A program made the translations under genes and the position numbers. Below are positions 14,601-26,093 of a stretch of DNA of 64,000 bases, piece after piece (position 1 is the first letter of the stretch; each line of letters begins with the position of its first letter). The stretch lies in the NCBI GenBank assembly GCA_014058105.1, contig JACGCM010000090.1, forward strand, positions 62,001 to 126,000. The letters run 5' to 3'. The notes under the pieces were generated by a model that was not told the origin of the DNA, did not search any database, and worked only from the letters and a program-made list of their open reading frames with translations. Origin of the DNA: Kingdonia uniflora (Eukaryota; Streptophyta; Magnoliopsida; Ranunculales; Circaeasteraceae).

Positions 14601-17600
14601 CAGTTAGAAATTCTTTCTGGTACAGTTTTCGTACCTCTCCGATTCGTTAGATCGCAATTCAGGAAGCTTGGTTCCCGATAACTTGTTTGAGAGGGGATGA
14701 ATCATTTTTAAGTGTTTCGTTTCGACCGACATCATGCAAGGATAGATTCCAAGAGAATCACAATACTTCTGGTTTAATGTTTTGGCCGGTACGAATTTCG
14801 TACCCGCCGATGCGTTGGATCTCAATTTTGAGAACTTGGCTACCGGCAATTCGTTTGTGAGGATGGGTCATTTTTAAAAGTTTCGCTTCGACTGAAAACA
14901 TGCTTAGATAGTATCCAATGAATAACAATACTCCCGGCTTCAAGTTCTTACCGGTACGGATTTCATACCTTTCTGATGCTTTAGATCCAAATTCTGTGAA
15001 GCTTGGCTACCGACAACTCGTTTTAGAGGTCGGATCATTTTTAATGGTTTCGATTCGACGAACATCATACTAGGATAGTTTATAAATGAAACACAATAAT
15101 CCCGGTTTAATGCTTTTACCGGTACGGATTTCGATCCTCTCCGATGCGTAAAATCTCAATTCTGAGAAGCTTGGCTATCGGGAACTCGTTTGAGAGGTTT
15201 GATCATTTTAAAGAATTTTGCTCTGACTGACATCATGCTTGGATAGTAACCAAATGAATAACAATACTCCCGGTTTGTAGTTTTTAACGGTTAAGATTTC
15301 GTACCTCTCTGAATCGTTATTTCGTAATTACAAGAAGCTTGGCTACCACAAAATCGTTTGAGAGGTTGGATCATCTTTTAGAGTTTCGTCTCGACCGACA
15401 ATATCCTAAGATAGCCACCAAATGAATAACAATACTCCCGGTTTGATGTTTTGACCGATACGAATTTCGTACCCTCCGATGCGTTAGATCACAATTCTGA
15501 TAAGCTTGGCTGCCGGCAACTCGTTTGAGTGATTGGTTCAGTTTTAAGAGGTTCGCTCCGACCAACAACATGCTTGGATAGTAACAAAATTAATAACAAT
15601 GCTCCCGGTTTGTAGTTTTTACCAGTACAGATTTTATACCTCCCTGATTCGATAGATTGCAATTCTGAGACGCTTGGCTTCCAACAACTCGTTTTAGAGG
15701 TGGTATCGTTTTTTAGAGTTTCGATTCAACCGACAACATGCAAGGATAGTTACTAAATGAATCTCAATACTTCCAGTTTGATGTTTAGACTGGTACAGAT
15801 TTCGTACCTTCTGATGCGTTAGATCTCAATTCTGAGAAGCTTGGCAGCCGGTAACTTGATTGAGAGGTTGGATCATTTTTAAAAGTTTCCATTGAGCCGA
15901 CAACTTGCTTGGATAGTAACCAAAAGAAAAACAATACTCCCGATTTGAAGTTTTTACCGGTACGGATTTCGTACATTTCCGATTCGTTATATCGCAATTT
16001 GGTGAAGTTTTGCTTTTGACAACTCTTTTAAGAGTTTGGATCAGTTTTAAGAGTTTCGTTTTGACCGAAAACAAGCTAGGGTAGTAACCAAATGAATAAC
16101 AATACTCTCAGTTTGAAGTTCTTACCGGTACGGATTTTGTAACTCACCGATTCGTTAGATTACAATTCAGAGAAGCTTGGCTGCCGACAACTCGTTTTAG
16201 AGGTTGAATCGCTTTTAAAAGCTTCGTCCCGACCAACAACATGCAAGGATAGATTCCAAATGAATCACAATACTTCCGGTTTGATGTTTTGACCGGTACG
16301 TATTTCGTACCCTCCGAAGCTTTAGATCCAATTCTGCGAAGCTTGGCTACCGATAACTCATTTTAGAGGTTGGATAATTTTTAAGTGTTTCATTCCGACC
16401 GACAACATGCCTGGATAGTAACAAAATGAATAACAATACCCCCCGTTAAAAGTTTTTACCGGTACGGATTTTGTACCTCTCTGATTCGTTATTTCCCAAT
16501 TCAGAGAAGCTTGGCTACCATGAAATCGCTTGCGAGTTTGGATCTTCTTTAAGAGTTTCATCTTGATTGACAACATCCTAGGATAATTACCAAATGAATT
16601 ACAATACTCCCAGTTTAATGTTTTGACTGGTACGGATTTTGTACCTTCCGATGTTTTAGATCACAATTTTGATAAGCTTGAATGCCGGCAACTCGTTTGA
16701 GAGGTTGGTTCAGTTTTAAGAGTTTCGTTCCGACCAACAACATGCTTGGATAGTAAAAAAATGAATAACAATGCTCCCGGTTTGATGTTTTTACCGGTAC
16801 AGATTTTGTACCTCCCTGATTCTTTAGATTGAAATTCTGGCGCTTGGCTGCCAACAACTCCCTTGGAGTTTGGATCATTTTTAAGAGTTTCGTTTTGATA
16901 GACACCATGCAAGGATAGTTACCAAATGAATCACAATACTTCCTGTTTGATGTTCAGACCGGTACGGATTTCGTACCTTCCGATGCGTTAGATCTCAATT
17001 CTGAGAAGCTTGGCTACCGGCAACTTGATTTAGAGGTTGGATCATTTTTAAAAGAATTCCTTCCAACCGACAACATGCTTGGATAGTAACCAAATGAATA
17101 ACAATACTCCCGGTTTAAAGTTTTTGCCGGTACGGATTTCGAACATCTCCGATTCGTTAGATCGTAATTTTGAGATGCTTGTCTGCCGGCGACTCGTTTG
17201 AGCGGCTGGATCATTTTTTAAAGTTTCATTCCAACCGACAACATGTCTGGATTGTAACAAAATAAATAACAATACTCTCGGTTTGAAATTTTTATCGGTA
17301 TGGTTTTTGTACCTCTCAGATTCCTTTCATCGCAATTCTGAGAAGCTTGACAGCCTACAACTCGTTATAGAGGTTAGATCATTTTTTAGAGTTTTCTTTC
17401 TACCGAAGCCATGTTAGGATTGTTAACAAATGAATCACAATACTCCCAGTTTGAGGTTTTTACGGGTACGGATTTCGTACCTCTCCGATGCGTTAGATCG
17501 TAATTCTGAAAAGCTTTGCTTCAAACAACTCGTTTAAGAGGTTGGATCATTTTTAAGAGTTTCTTTTCGATCTACAGCAAGCTAGGCTAGTAACCAAATT

Positions 17601-18900
17601 AATAACAATACTCCCAGTTTGATGTTTTGACCGGTACAGATTTCGTACCTCTCTGATTCGTTAGATCGCAATTCAGAGAGCTTGGCTCCCGATAACCCGT
17701 TTGAGAGGTTGAATCGTTTTTAAGAGTTTCATTTTGACCGACATCATGCAAGGATAGATTCCATGAGAATCACGATTCTTCCAGTTTGATGTTTTGGTCG
17801 GTACAGATTTCGTACCCGGTGATGTGTTGGATCTCAATTCTGAGAATCTTGGCTAACGGCAACTCGTTTGTGAGGTTGGATCATTTTTAAAAGTTTTGCT
17901 CCAACCGAAAGCATGCATAGATAGTATCCAAATTAATAACAATACTTCCGGCTTCAAGTTTATACCGGTACGGATTTTGAACCTTTCTGATGCTTTAGAT
18001 CCCAATTCTATAAAGCTTGGCTACCGACAACTCGTTTTAGAGGTTGGATCATTTTTAAGAGTTTCGATTCGACCAACAGCATGCTAGGATAGTTTATAAA
18101 TGAAACACAATACTCCCGGTTTAATGCTTTGACCGATACGGATTTCAAGCCTCTCTGATGCGTTAGATCTCAATTCTGTGAAACTTGGCTACCGGGAACT
18201 CGTTTGAAAGGTTTGATTATTTTTAAGAATTTTGCTCCGACTGACTTCTTGCATGGATAGTAACCAAATGAATAACAATACACCCGGTTTGTAGTTTTTA
18301 CCGGTACGGATTTCGTACCTCTCGGATTCGTTATTTTGCAATTACGAGAAGCTTGGCTACCGCGAAATCGTTTGAGAGGTGGGATCGCCTTTAAGAGTTT
18401 CATCTCGACCGAAAACATCCTAGGATAGTTACCAAATGAATCTCAATACTTCCGGTTTGATGTTTTGACCGGTACGGATTTCGTACCCTCCGATGCGTTA
18501 GATCACAATTCTGATAAGCTTGGCAGCCGACAACTCGTTTGAGAGGTTGGTTCAGTTTTAAAAGCTTCGTTCTGACCAATAACATGCTTGGAGAGTAACT
18601 AAATGAATAACAATGCTCCCGGCTTGTAGTTTTTACCGGTACAGATTTTTTACCTCCCCGATTCGTTAGATTGCAATTCTGAGACGCTTGGCTGCCAACA
18701 ACTCGTTTGAGAGGTTGGATCATTTTTAGAAGTTTCGCTTCGACCTATAACATGCAATGATAGTTACCAAATGAATCACAATACTTCTGGTTTGATGTAT
18801 AGACCGGTACGGATTTCGTACCTTCCGATGCGTTAGATCTCAATTCTGAGAAGCTTGGCTGCCGGCAACTTGATTCAGAGGTTGGATCATTTTAAAAAGT
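11700..18900 (+). repeat. Higher-order repeat, period about 3,012 bp (18 monomers)
   Basis: Independent variant markers recur at the same spacing. GACATCATGC is at 11715, 14728 and 17740. CTGATGC with its flank is at 11961, 14973 and 17987. GTTTGTAG is at 12261, 15273 and 18287. The TTGCAATTCTGAGAC subtype is at 12645, 15657 and 18671. The GGTGAAGTTTTGC subtype is at 12989 and 16001 but not in the third copy. All steps are 3,012-3,014 bp. A shorter relative to the left (9561 to 11715, 2,154 bp) lacks about five monomers and has a deletion of about 23 bp near 10960. A five-monomer duplication (12645 to 13481) lies inside. Confidence 0.8.
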
Positions 18901-20269
18901 TTCCTTCCAATAGACAACATGCTTGGATAGTAACCAAATGAATAACAATTCTCCCGGCTTGAAGTTTTTACCGGTACGGATTTCGTACATCTACGATTCG
19001 ATAGATCGCAATATTGAGAAGCTTGGCTGCCGACAACTCATTTGAGAGGTTGGATCATTTTTAAAAGTTTCATTCCGACCAACAACATGCCTGGATAGTA
19101 GCCAGATAAATAACAATACTCTCGGTTTTAAGTTTTTACCGGTACGGATTTCTAACCTACCTGATTCGTTAGATCACAATTTTGCGAAGCTTTGCTACCG
19201 ACAACTCGTTTAAGAGGTTGGATCATTTTAAAAAGCTTCGTTTCGACCTGCAACATGCTAGGATAGTTACCAAATGAATCACAATACTCCCAATTTGATG
19301 TTTTGACCGGTAAAGAATTTGTGCTCTCCGAAGCGTTATATCGCAATTCTGAGAAACTTTGGTGACGGCAATTCATTTGAGAGGTTGGATTATTTTTAAG
19401 ATTATCTTTCTGACCTACAACATGCTTGGATAGTAACCAAATGAATAACAATACTTCCGGTTTGAGAAGCTTGATAGTCTACAACTTGTTTTAGAGGTTG
19501 GATCATTTATAGAGTTTCGTTTCGACCGAAAACATGTTAGGATTGTTACCAAATTAATCACAATACTCCCAGTTTGATGTTTTGACCGGCGTGGATTTCA
19601 TACCTCTCCAATGCGTTAGATCGTAATTCTGAGAAGCTTTGCTTCAGACAACTCGTTGAAGAGGTTGGATAATTTTTAAGAGTTTCGTTTGGACTGACAC
19701 CATGCAAGGATAGATTCAAAGAGAATCACAATACGGAAGGTTTAATGTTTTGGCTGGTACGGATTTCGTACCTGCCGATGCGTTGGATCTCAATTATGAG
19801 AATCTTGGCTACCGGTAACTCGTTTGTGAGGTTGGATCATTTTTAAAAGTTTCGCTCCGACCAAAAACAAGCTTAGATAGTATCCAAATGAATAATAATA
19901 CTCCCGGCTTCAAGTTTTTACCGGTATGGATTTCGTACCTCTCTGATGCTTTAGATCCCAATTCTGTGAAGCTTGGCTACCGACAACTCGTTTTAGAGGT
20001 TGGATCATTTTATAGAGTTTCGATTCGGCCAACAACATGCTAGGATAGCTTATAAATGAAACACAATACTCCCAGTTTAATGCTTTGACCGGTACGGATT
20101 TCGATTCTCTCCGATGCGTTAGATCTCAATTCCGAAAAGCCTGGCTACCGGGAACTCGCTTGTGAGGTGTGATCATTTTTAAGAATTTCGCTCTGACTGA
20201 CATCATGCTTGGATAGTAGCCAAATGAATAACAATACTCTCGTTTTGTCGATTTTACCGGTACGGATTT

Positions 20270-20338
20270 CTTACCTCTCTGATTCGTTATTTCGTACCTC
20301 TCTGATTCGTTATTTCGTACCTCTCTGATTCATTAAAT
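20270..20338 (+). repeat. 23-bp triplication inside a monomer
   Basis: Three direct copies of a 23-bp unit (CGTACCTCTCTGATTCG plus TTATTT) lie head to tail at 20270-20292, 20293-20315 and 20316-20338, the first and last slightly altered. The monomer then jumps to TTTGAGAGG, so part of the normal unit is missing. Confidence 0.9.
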
Positions 20339-21701
20339 CGTTTGAGAGGTTGGATCGTCTTTAAGAGTTTCATCTCGACCCACAACATCCTAGGATAGCT
20401 ACCAAATGAATCTCAATGCTTCCGGTTTGATGTTTTGACCGGTACGGATTTCGTACCCTCCGATGCGTTAGATCACAATTCTGATAAGCTTGGCAGCCGG
20501 CAACTCGTTTGAGAGGTTGGTTTAATTTTAAGAGGTTCGTTCCGACCAACAACATGCTTGGATAGTAAGCAAACAAATAACAATCGTCTTGGTTTGTAGT
20601 TTTTCCCGATAAAGATCTTGTACCTCTCTGATTCGATAGATCGCAATTCAGAGACGCTTGGCTGCCAACAACTCGTTTTAGGGGTTGGATCATTTTTAAG
20701 AGTTTTGTTTCGATCGGCAACATGCAAGGATAGTTACCAATTGAATCACAATACTTCCTGTTTGATGTTTAGACAGGTACGGATTTCGTACCTTCCGATG
20801 TTAGATCTCAATTCTGAGAGGCTTGGCTGCCGGCAACTTGATTGAGATGTTGGATCATTTTAAAAGTTTCCTTCCAGCCGACAACATGCTTGGATAGTAA
20901 CCAAATGAAAAACAATACTCCTGGTTTGAAGTTTTTAACGATACGGATTTCGTACATTTCCGATTCGTTAGATCGTAATTCGGTAAAGTTTTGCTTTTGA
21001 CAACTCGTTTTAGGGGTTGGATCAGTTTTTAGAGTTTCGTTTCGACCGACATCAAGCTAGGATAGTAACCAAATGAATAACATTACTCCCAGTTTGAAGT
21101 TCTTACCGGTACGGATTTCGTACCTCGCCGATTCGTTAGATCACAATTCATTTGAGAGGCTGAATCATTTTTAAGAGTTTCGATTCGATCGACAACATGC
21201 AAGGATAGATTCTAAATGATTCACAATACTTCCGGTTTTATATTTTTGCCGGTACGGATTTCGTAACCGCCGATGCGCTAGATCTTAATTCTAGGAATCT
21301 TGGATACCGGCCACTCATTTGTGAGGTTGGATCGCTTTTATGAGTTTTGCTTCGACCGACAACATGCTAGGATTGTTTCCAAATGGATCACAATTCCTCC
21401 TGATTGATGTTTTGACAAGTACGGATTTTGTACCCTCCGATGCGTTAGATTGAAATTCTGAGAAGCTTTGTTGTCGAAAACACGTTTGAGAGGTTGGATC
21501 ATTTTTAAAAATTTTGCTACGACATAAAACATGCGTAGATAGTAACCAAATGAGTAACAATACTCCCGGTTTAAAGTCCATACCGGTACGAATTTTGTAC
21601 CTCTCTGATCCTTTAGATCCCAATTCAGTGAATCTTGGCTAACGAGAACTCGTTTTAGAGGTTGGATCATTTTTAAGAGCTTCGCTTCGAGCAACATCAT
21701 A

Positions 21702-21801
21702 CTTGGATAGTAACCAATTGAATAACAATGCTCCCTGCTTGAAGTTTTTACCGGTACAGATTTTGTAGGGAGTATTGTTATTCATTTGGTAACTATCCAA
21801 G
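21702..21801. repeat. Fold-back inversion junction of the satellite
   Basis: At 21767/21768 the array switches from forward to reverse orientation inside a monomer. The 34-bp arms (21702-21735 and 21768-21801) are inverted repeats differing at three positions, separated by 32 bp. Because the two sides are monomers of one family in mirror register, similarity continues beyond these arms. The form fits fold-back or template-switch repair in an inverted repeat. A misassembly cannot be excluded from sequence alone. Confidence 0.8.
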
Positions 21802-24800
21802 CACATTTTTCATCGAAACGAAACTCTTAAAATTGATCCAACCTCTTAAACGAGTTCTCGGCAGCAAAGCTTCGCAGATTTGTGATCTAGCGAATCGGAG
21901 AGATACGATATCCGTACCGGTATAAACATCAAACCGGGAGTTGTTATTTATTTGGTTTCTACCCAAGCATGCTGTCGGTCGGTACAAAATTCTTAAAAAT
22001 GATCCAACCTCTCAAATAAATTTCTGGTTGCCAAGCTTCTCAAAATTATGATATTTCGCATCGGAGAGGTACGAAATCATTACCAGTCAAAACTTCAAAC
22101 TGGGAGTATTGTGATTCATTTAGTAACAATCCTGACACATTTTCGGTCAAAACGTACCTCTTAAAAACGATCCAACCTCTAAAGCGAGTTGTTGGTGGTC
22201 ATGCTTCTTAGAACTGCGATCTAACAAATCTGAGAGGTACGAAATCCGTACCGGTAAAAACATCAAACCGGGAGTATTGTTACTCATTTGGTTACTATCC
22301 AAGCATGTTGTCGGTCGGAACAAAACTCTTAAAAATGACCTAACCTCTCTAACGAGTTCCCGGTAGCCAAGCTTCTCAGAATGGCGATCTAACGCATCGG
22401 AGATGAACGAATTCCGTACCGGACAAAACATCAAACCGGGATTATTGTGGTTCATTTGGAAACTATCCTAGCATGTTGCTCTAAACAAAGCTCTTACAAA
22501 TGATCCAACCTCTAAAATGAGTTGTCGGTAACCAAGCTTCATAGAATTGGGATCTAAAGCATCGGAGAGGTACGAAATTCGTACTGGTAAAAACTTCAAT
22601 CCGGGAGTATTGTTATTCATTTGGTTTCAATCCTAGCATGATGTCGGTCGAAATGAAACTCATAAAAATGATCCAACCTCTTAAACGAGTTGTCGATAAA
22701 TAAGATTCTCAAAATTGAGATCTAACGCATCAGAGGGAACGAAAACCGTACCGGTCAAAACATTAAACCAGAAGTATTGTGATTCATTTGGAAACTATCC
22801 TAGCATGTTGTCAGACGAAATGAAACTCTTAAGAATAATACAACCTCTCAAAGGAGTTGCAGGCAACAAAGTTTCTCAGAATTGCGATCTAACGCATCGG
22901 AGAGTACAAATTCCGTACCGGTCAAAACATCAAACCGGGAGTATTGTTATTCATTTGGAAACTATCCATGCACGTTTTCTGTCAAAACGAAGCTCTTAAA
23001 ATTGATCCAACCTCTTAAATGAATTGTCGGTAGCAACGGTTCACAGAATTGTAATCTAACGAATCGGAGAGGTACGAAATCCGTACCGGTATAAACTTTA
23101 AACTGGGAGTTTTTATTTATTTGGTTTCTACCCAAGCATGTTGTCGGTCGGTACGAAACTCTTAAAAATGATCCAACCTCTCAAACAAATTCCAGGTTGC
23201 CATGCTTCTCAGAATTATGATATATCGCATCGGAGAGGTACGAAATAATTACCAGTCAAAACAACAAACTGGGAGTATTGTAATTCATTTAGTAACATTC
23301 CGGGCACGATTTGGTCGAAACGTACCCCTTAAAAATGCTCCAACCTCTAAAACGAGTTGCCGGTAGTCAAGCTTCTTAGAACTGCGATCTAACGAATCTG
23401 AGAGGTACGAAATCCGTACCTGTAAAAACTTCAAACCGGGAGTAATGTTATTCATTTGGTTACTATCCAAGCATGTTGTCGGTCGGAATAAAACTCTTAA
23501 AAACGATCCAACTTCTCAAACGAGTTCCCTCTCAGAATGGCGATCTAACGCATCGGAGAGGATCGAATTCCGTACCGGTAAAAACTTCTAACCGGGATTA
23601 TTGTGATTCATTTGAAAACTATCCTAACATGTTGTGGTTCAAAACAAAACTCTTAAAAATGATCCAACCTCTAAAACGAGTTGTCGGTAGCCAAGCTTCA
23701 TAGAATTGTGATCTAAAGCATCGGGGAGGTACGAAATCCGTACCAGTAAAAACTTCAAACCGGGAGTATTGTTATTCATTTGGTTTCAATCCTAACATGT
23801 TGTCGGTCGAAACGAAACTCATAAAAATGATCCAACCTCTCAAACGAGTTGCCGGTACCAAAGATTCTCAAAATTGAGATCTAACGCATCAGAGGGAACG
23901 AAATCCGTACCGGTCAAAACATCAAATCGGAAGTATTGTGATTCATTTAGAAACTATCCTAGCATGTTGTCGGTCGAAACAAAAACTCATAAAAGCGACC
24001 CAACCTCTCAAACAAGTTGTCGTAAACCAGGCTTCTCTAAATTAAGATCTAACGAATCGGAGAGGTACGAAATTCGTATCGTTAAAACCTTCAAACCGGA
24101 AGTATTGTTATTCATTTGGCTACTATCCAAGCATGTTTGCGGTCGGAATGAAACTCTAAAAACTGATCAAACCTCTCATACGAGTTGCCGGCAGCCAAAC
24201 TTCTCTGAATTGTGATCTAACGCATCGGAGGGTTCAAAATCCATGCATGTTGTCGGTCGAACCAAAACTCTTAAAAATGATCCAACCTTTCAAACGAGTT
24301 GTCGGTATCCAAGCTTCTCAGAATTGCGATCTAACGAATCGGAGAGGTACAAAATCCGTACCGGCAAAAACTTGAAACCTGGAGTATTGTTATTTATTTG
24401 TTTACTATCCAAGCATGTTGTCGGTCGAAGCGAAACTTTTAAAAATGATACACCCTCACAAACGAGTTGCCGGCAGCCAAGCTTCTAAAAATTATGATCT
24501 AACGAATCGGAGATATACGAAATCTGTACCGGTAAAAACTTCAAACCGGGAGTATTGTTATTCATTCGGTTACTATCCAAGCATGTTGTCGGTTGGAAAG
24601 AAACTTTTGAAAATGATCCAACCTCTCAATCAAGTTGTCAGCTGCCAAGCTTCTCAGAATTGAGATCTAACGCATCGGAAGTTACGAAATCCGTACCGGT
24701 CTAAACATTAAACTAGAAGTAATGTGATTCATTTGGTAACTATTCTAGCATGTCGTCGGTCGAAACGAAACTCTTAAAAATGATCCAACCTCTTAAACGA

Positions 24801-25425
24801 GTTGTTGCTAGCCAAACGTCTCAGAATTGCAATCTAACGAATCGGAGAGGTACAAAATTGGTACCGGTAAAAACTTTAAACCAGGTGCATTGTTATTCAT
24901 TTGGTTACTATCCAAGCATGTTGTTGGTCGGATCGAAAATCTTAAAACTGAACCAACCTCTCAAATGAGTTGCCGGCAGCAAAGCTTATCAGAATTGTGA
25001 TCTAAAGCATCGGAAGGTACGAAATCCGTACCGGTCAAAACATTAAACCGGAAGTATTATGATTCATTTGGTAACTATCCTATGATGTTGTCAGTTGAGA
25101 CGAAACTCTTAAAGACGATCCAACCTCTCAAATGATTTTACGGTAGCCAAGCTTCTCTGAATTACGAAATAACGAATCAGAGAGGTACGAAATCCGTACC
25201 GGTAAAAACTTTTAATCGGGGGTATTGTTATTCATTTGGTTACTATCCAGGCATGTTGTCAGTCGGAGCAAAACAGTTTTAAATGATCCAACCTCTCAAA
25301 CGAGTGCCGGCAGCCAAGCTTCTTAGAATTACGATCTAAGGAATCGGAGAGGTACGAAATTGGTACCGGTCAAAGAATTAAACTGGGAGTATTGTGTTTC
25401 ATTAAGAAACTATCCTAGCATGCTG
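21768..25425 (-). repeat. Satellite array, inverted segment, part 1
   Basis: The same satellite family reads in reverse complement here: GGGAGTATTGTTATTCATTTGG and GATCCAACCTCT replace their forward-strand forms. Flavours A and B are both present. The segment starts abruptly inside a monomer at 21768 and runs to the LINE tail inserted at 25426. A shortened monomer lies near 23530, where the text jumps from GAGTTCCC to CTCAGAATGG. Nothing other than satellite is visible. Confidence 0.95.
25419..25425 (+). repeat. Target-site duplication, left copy, of the LINE tail
   Basis: CATGCTG here matches CATGTTG at 26087-26093 with one mismatch. Joining the flanks restores a continuous reverse-orientation monomer. 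Confidence 0.6.
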
Positions 25426-26086
25426 GTTTTTTCTGAACATTAGAGCACCTGCAGTTTCTGTGGAGACTTTTGAATCTGAATTTGCCATAATAGTTCCAGT
25501 TATTGAATCTGGAATTTCTGCCCAAATGAACATCATCATGTATGAGGTTACCATGACTTTGGTGAGGTACTTTCAGATTGGAATGGATGAGTTGTTCCAT
25601 TCTCAGATTCCTTTTAAAGTTTGCCTCCTTTTTCTGAACATTACGGCACCTGCAGTTTCTGTGGAGACCTTTAAATCTGAAATTTCTTCTCCACTTCACA
25701 TGCTCATGCCTACTGTATATTGTAACTTACTCGTGGATGTACCTCCTGATTGGGGCAACTTTGGTGATGTTCAAGGGCCTTTTCTTGTGGATGAAAGCCT
25801 TAGGGTAGTATGCTCTAGGAGCACCACCCTCTATCAGACTTAAGCATGGCTTTGATGCACTTGGATAGATGGTGGATAAAGCTTGCACCTGCTATAGGAT
25901 TTTCTTTCTTAGCTTTAACAAAGTGTAATTGTAGTTTGATTTTGTTGATGTTGTTGTCTTGTTTTATTGCTAGCCTTCCTTATGTGGATTGAGCTAGTTA
26001 GGCTTTTGCCTTGGTCTGTAACTCTTATATATTCATTTATATATCATGGGGGCTAGTCTCCCAGCTTGCCTTTCATAAAAAAAAAA
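25426..26086 (+). mobile_element. 5'-truncated LINE, 3' UTR and poly(A) only
   Basis: This 661-bp piece matches the 3' untranslated part of the large LINE. It starts inside the 222-bp-type repeat region (TTTTTTCTGAACATTAG), runs through GTACCTCCTGATTGGGGC and the conserved tail CCCAGCTTGCCTTTCA, and ends in about ten A residues. Its internal repeat is about 20 bp shorter than in the large element (the text runs ACTTTGGTGAGGTAC). A hairpin lies at 26047-26063. Open frames over it (25460-25843 and an antisense one) are in untranslated sequence and are not taken as genes. The short imperfect target-site duplication and the uninterrupted satellite register around it show ordinary target-primed insertion with 5' truncation. 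Confidence 0.9.
26047..26063 (+). other. 3'-terminal hairpin of the LINE tail copy
   Basis: TGGGGG and CTCCCA flank CTAGT and pair over six positions, one being a G-U wobble. Confidence 0.7.
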
Positions 26087-26093
26087 CATGTTG
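26087..26093 (+). repeat. Target-site duplication, right copy, of the LINE tail
   Basis: CATGTTG follows the poly(A) and pairs with CATGCTG at 25419-25425. Confidence 0.6.

Larger units (their letters stand above)
1..21767 (+). repeat. 167-168 bp satellite array, left arm (forward orientation)
   Basis: Head-to-tail array of an AT-rich monomer that continues beyond the left window edge. The shared motif GACCGACAACATGC recurs at 21, 189, 353, 520 and 688 (variants included), giving steps of 164-168 bp. Each monomer contains, in order, CAACATGC, GGATAG, CAAATGAAT, a GGTAC...GTACC dyad, GTTAGATC, GAAGCTTGGCT (a HindIII site), CAACTCGTTT and GAGGTTGGATC. Two flavours, A (ATAACAATACTCCC, CCGATTCG) and B (TCACAATACTTCC, CCGATGCG), recur and often alternate. 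Several monomers are shortened by internal deletions, for example near 937, 1404, 3690, 6285, 7350, 8281, 10960 and 19460. Open frames up to about 160 codons occur on the minus strand, but they follow the repeat period and are not taken as genes. No other gene is seen. Confidence 0.97.

Noticed and set aside
25460..25843. 127-codon frame in the short LINE tail
   Set aside because: It lies in sequence homologous to the untranslated 3' end of the large LINE and is framed by repeats, with indels and different stops in the other copy.
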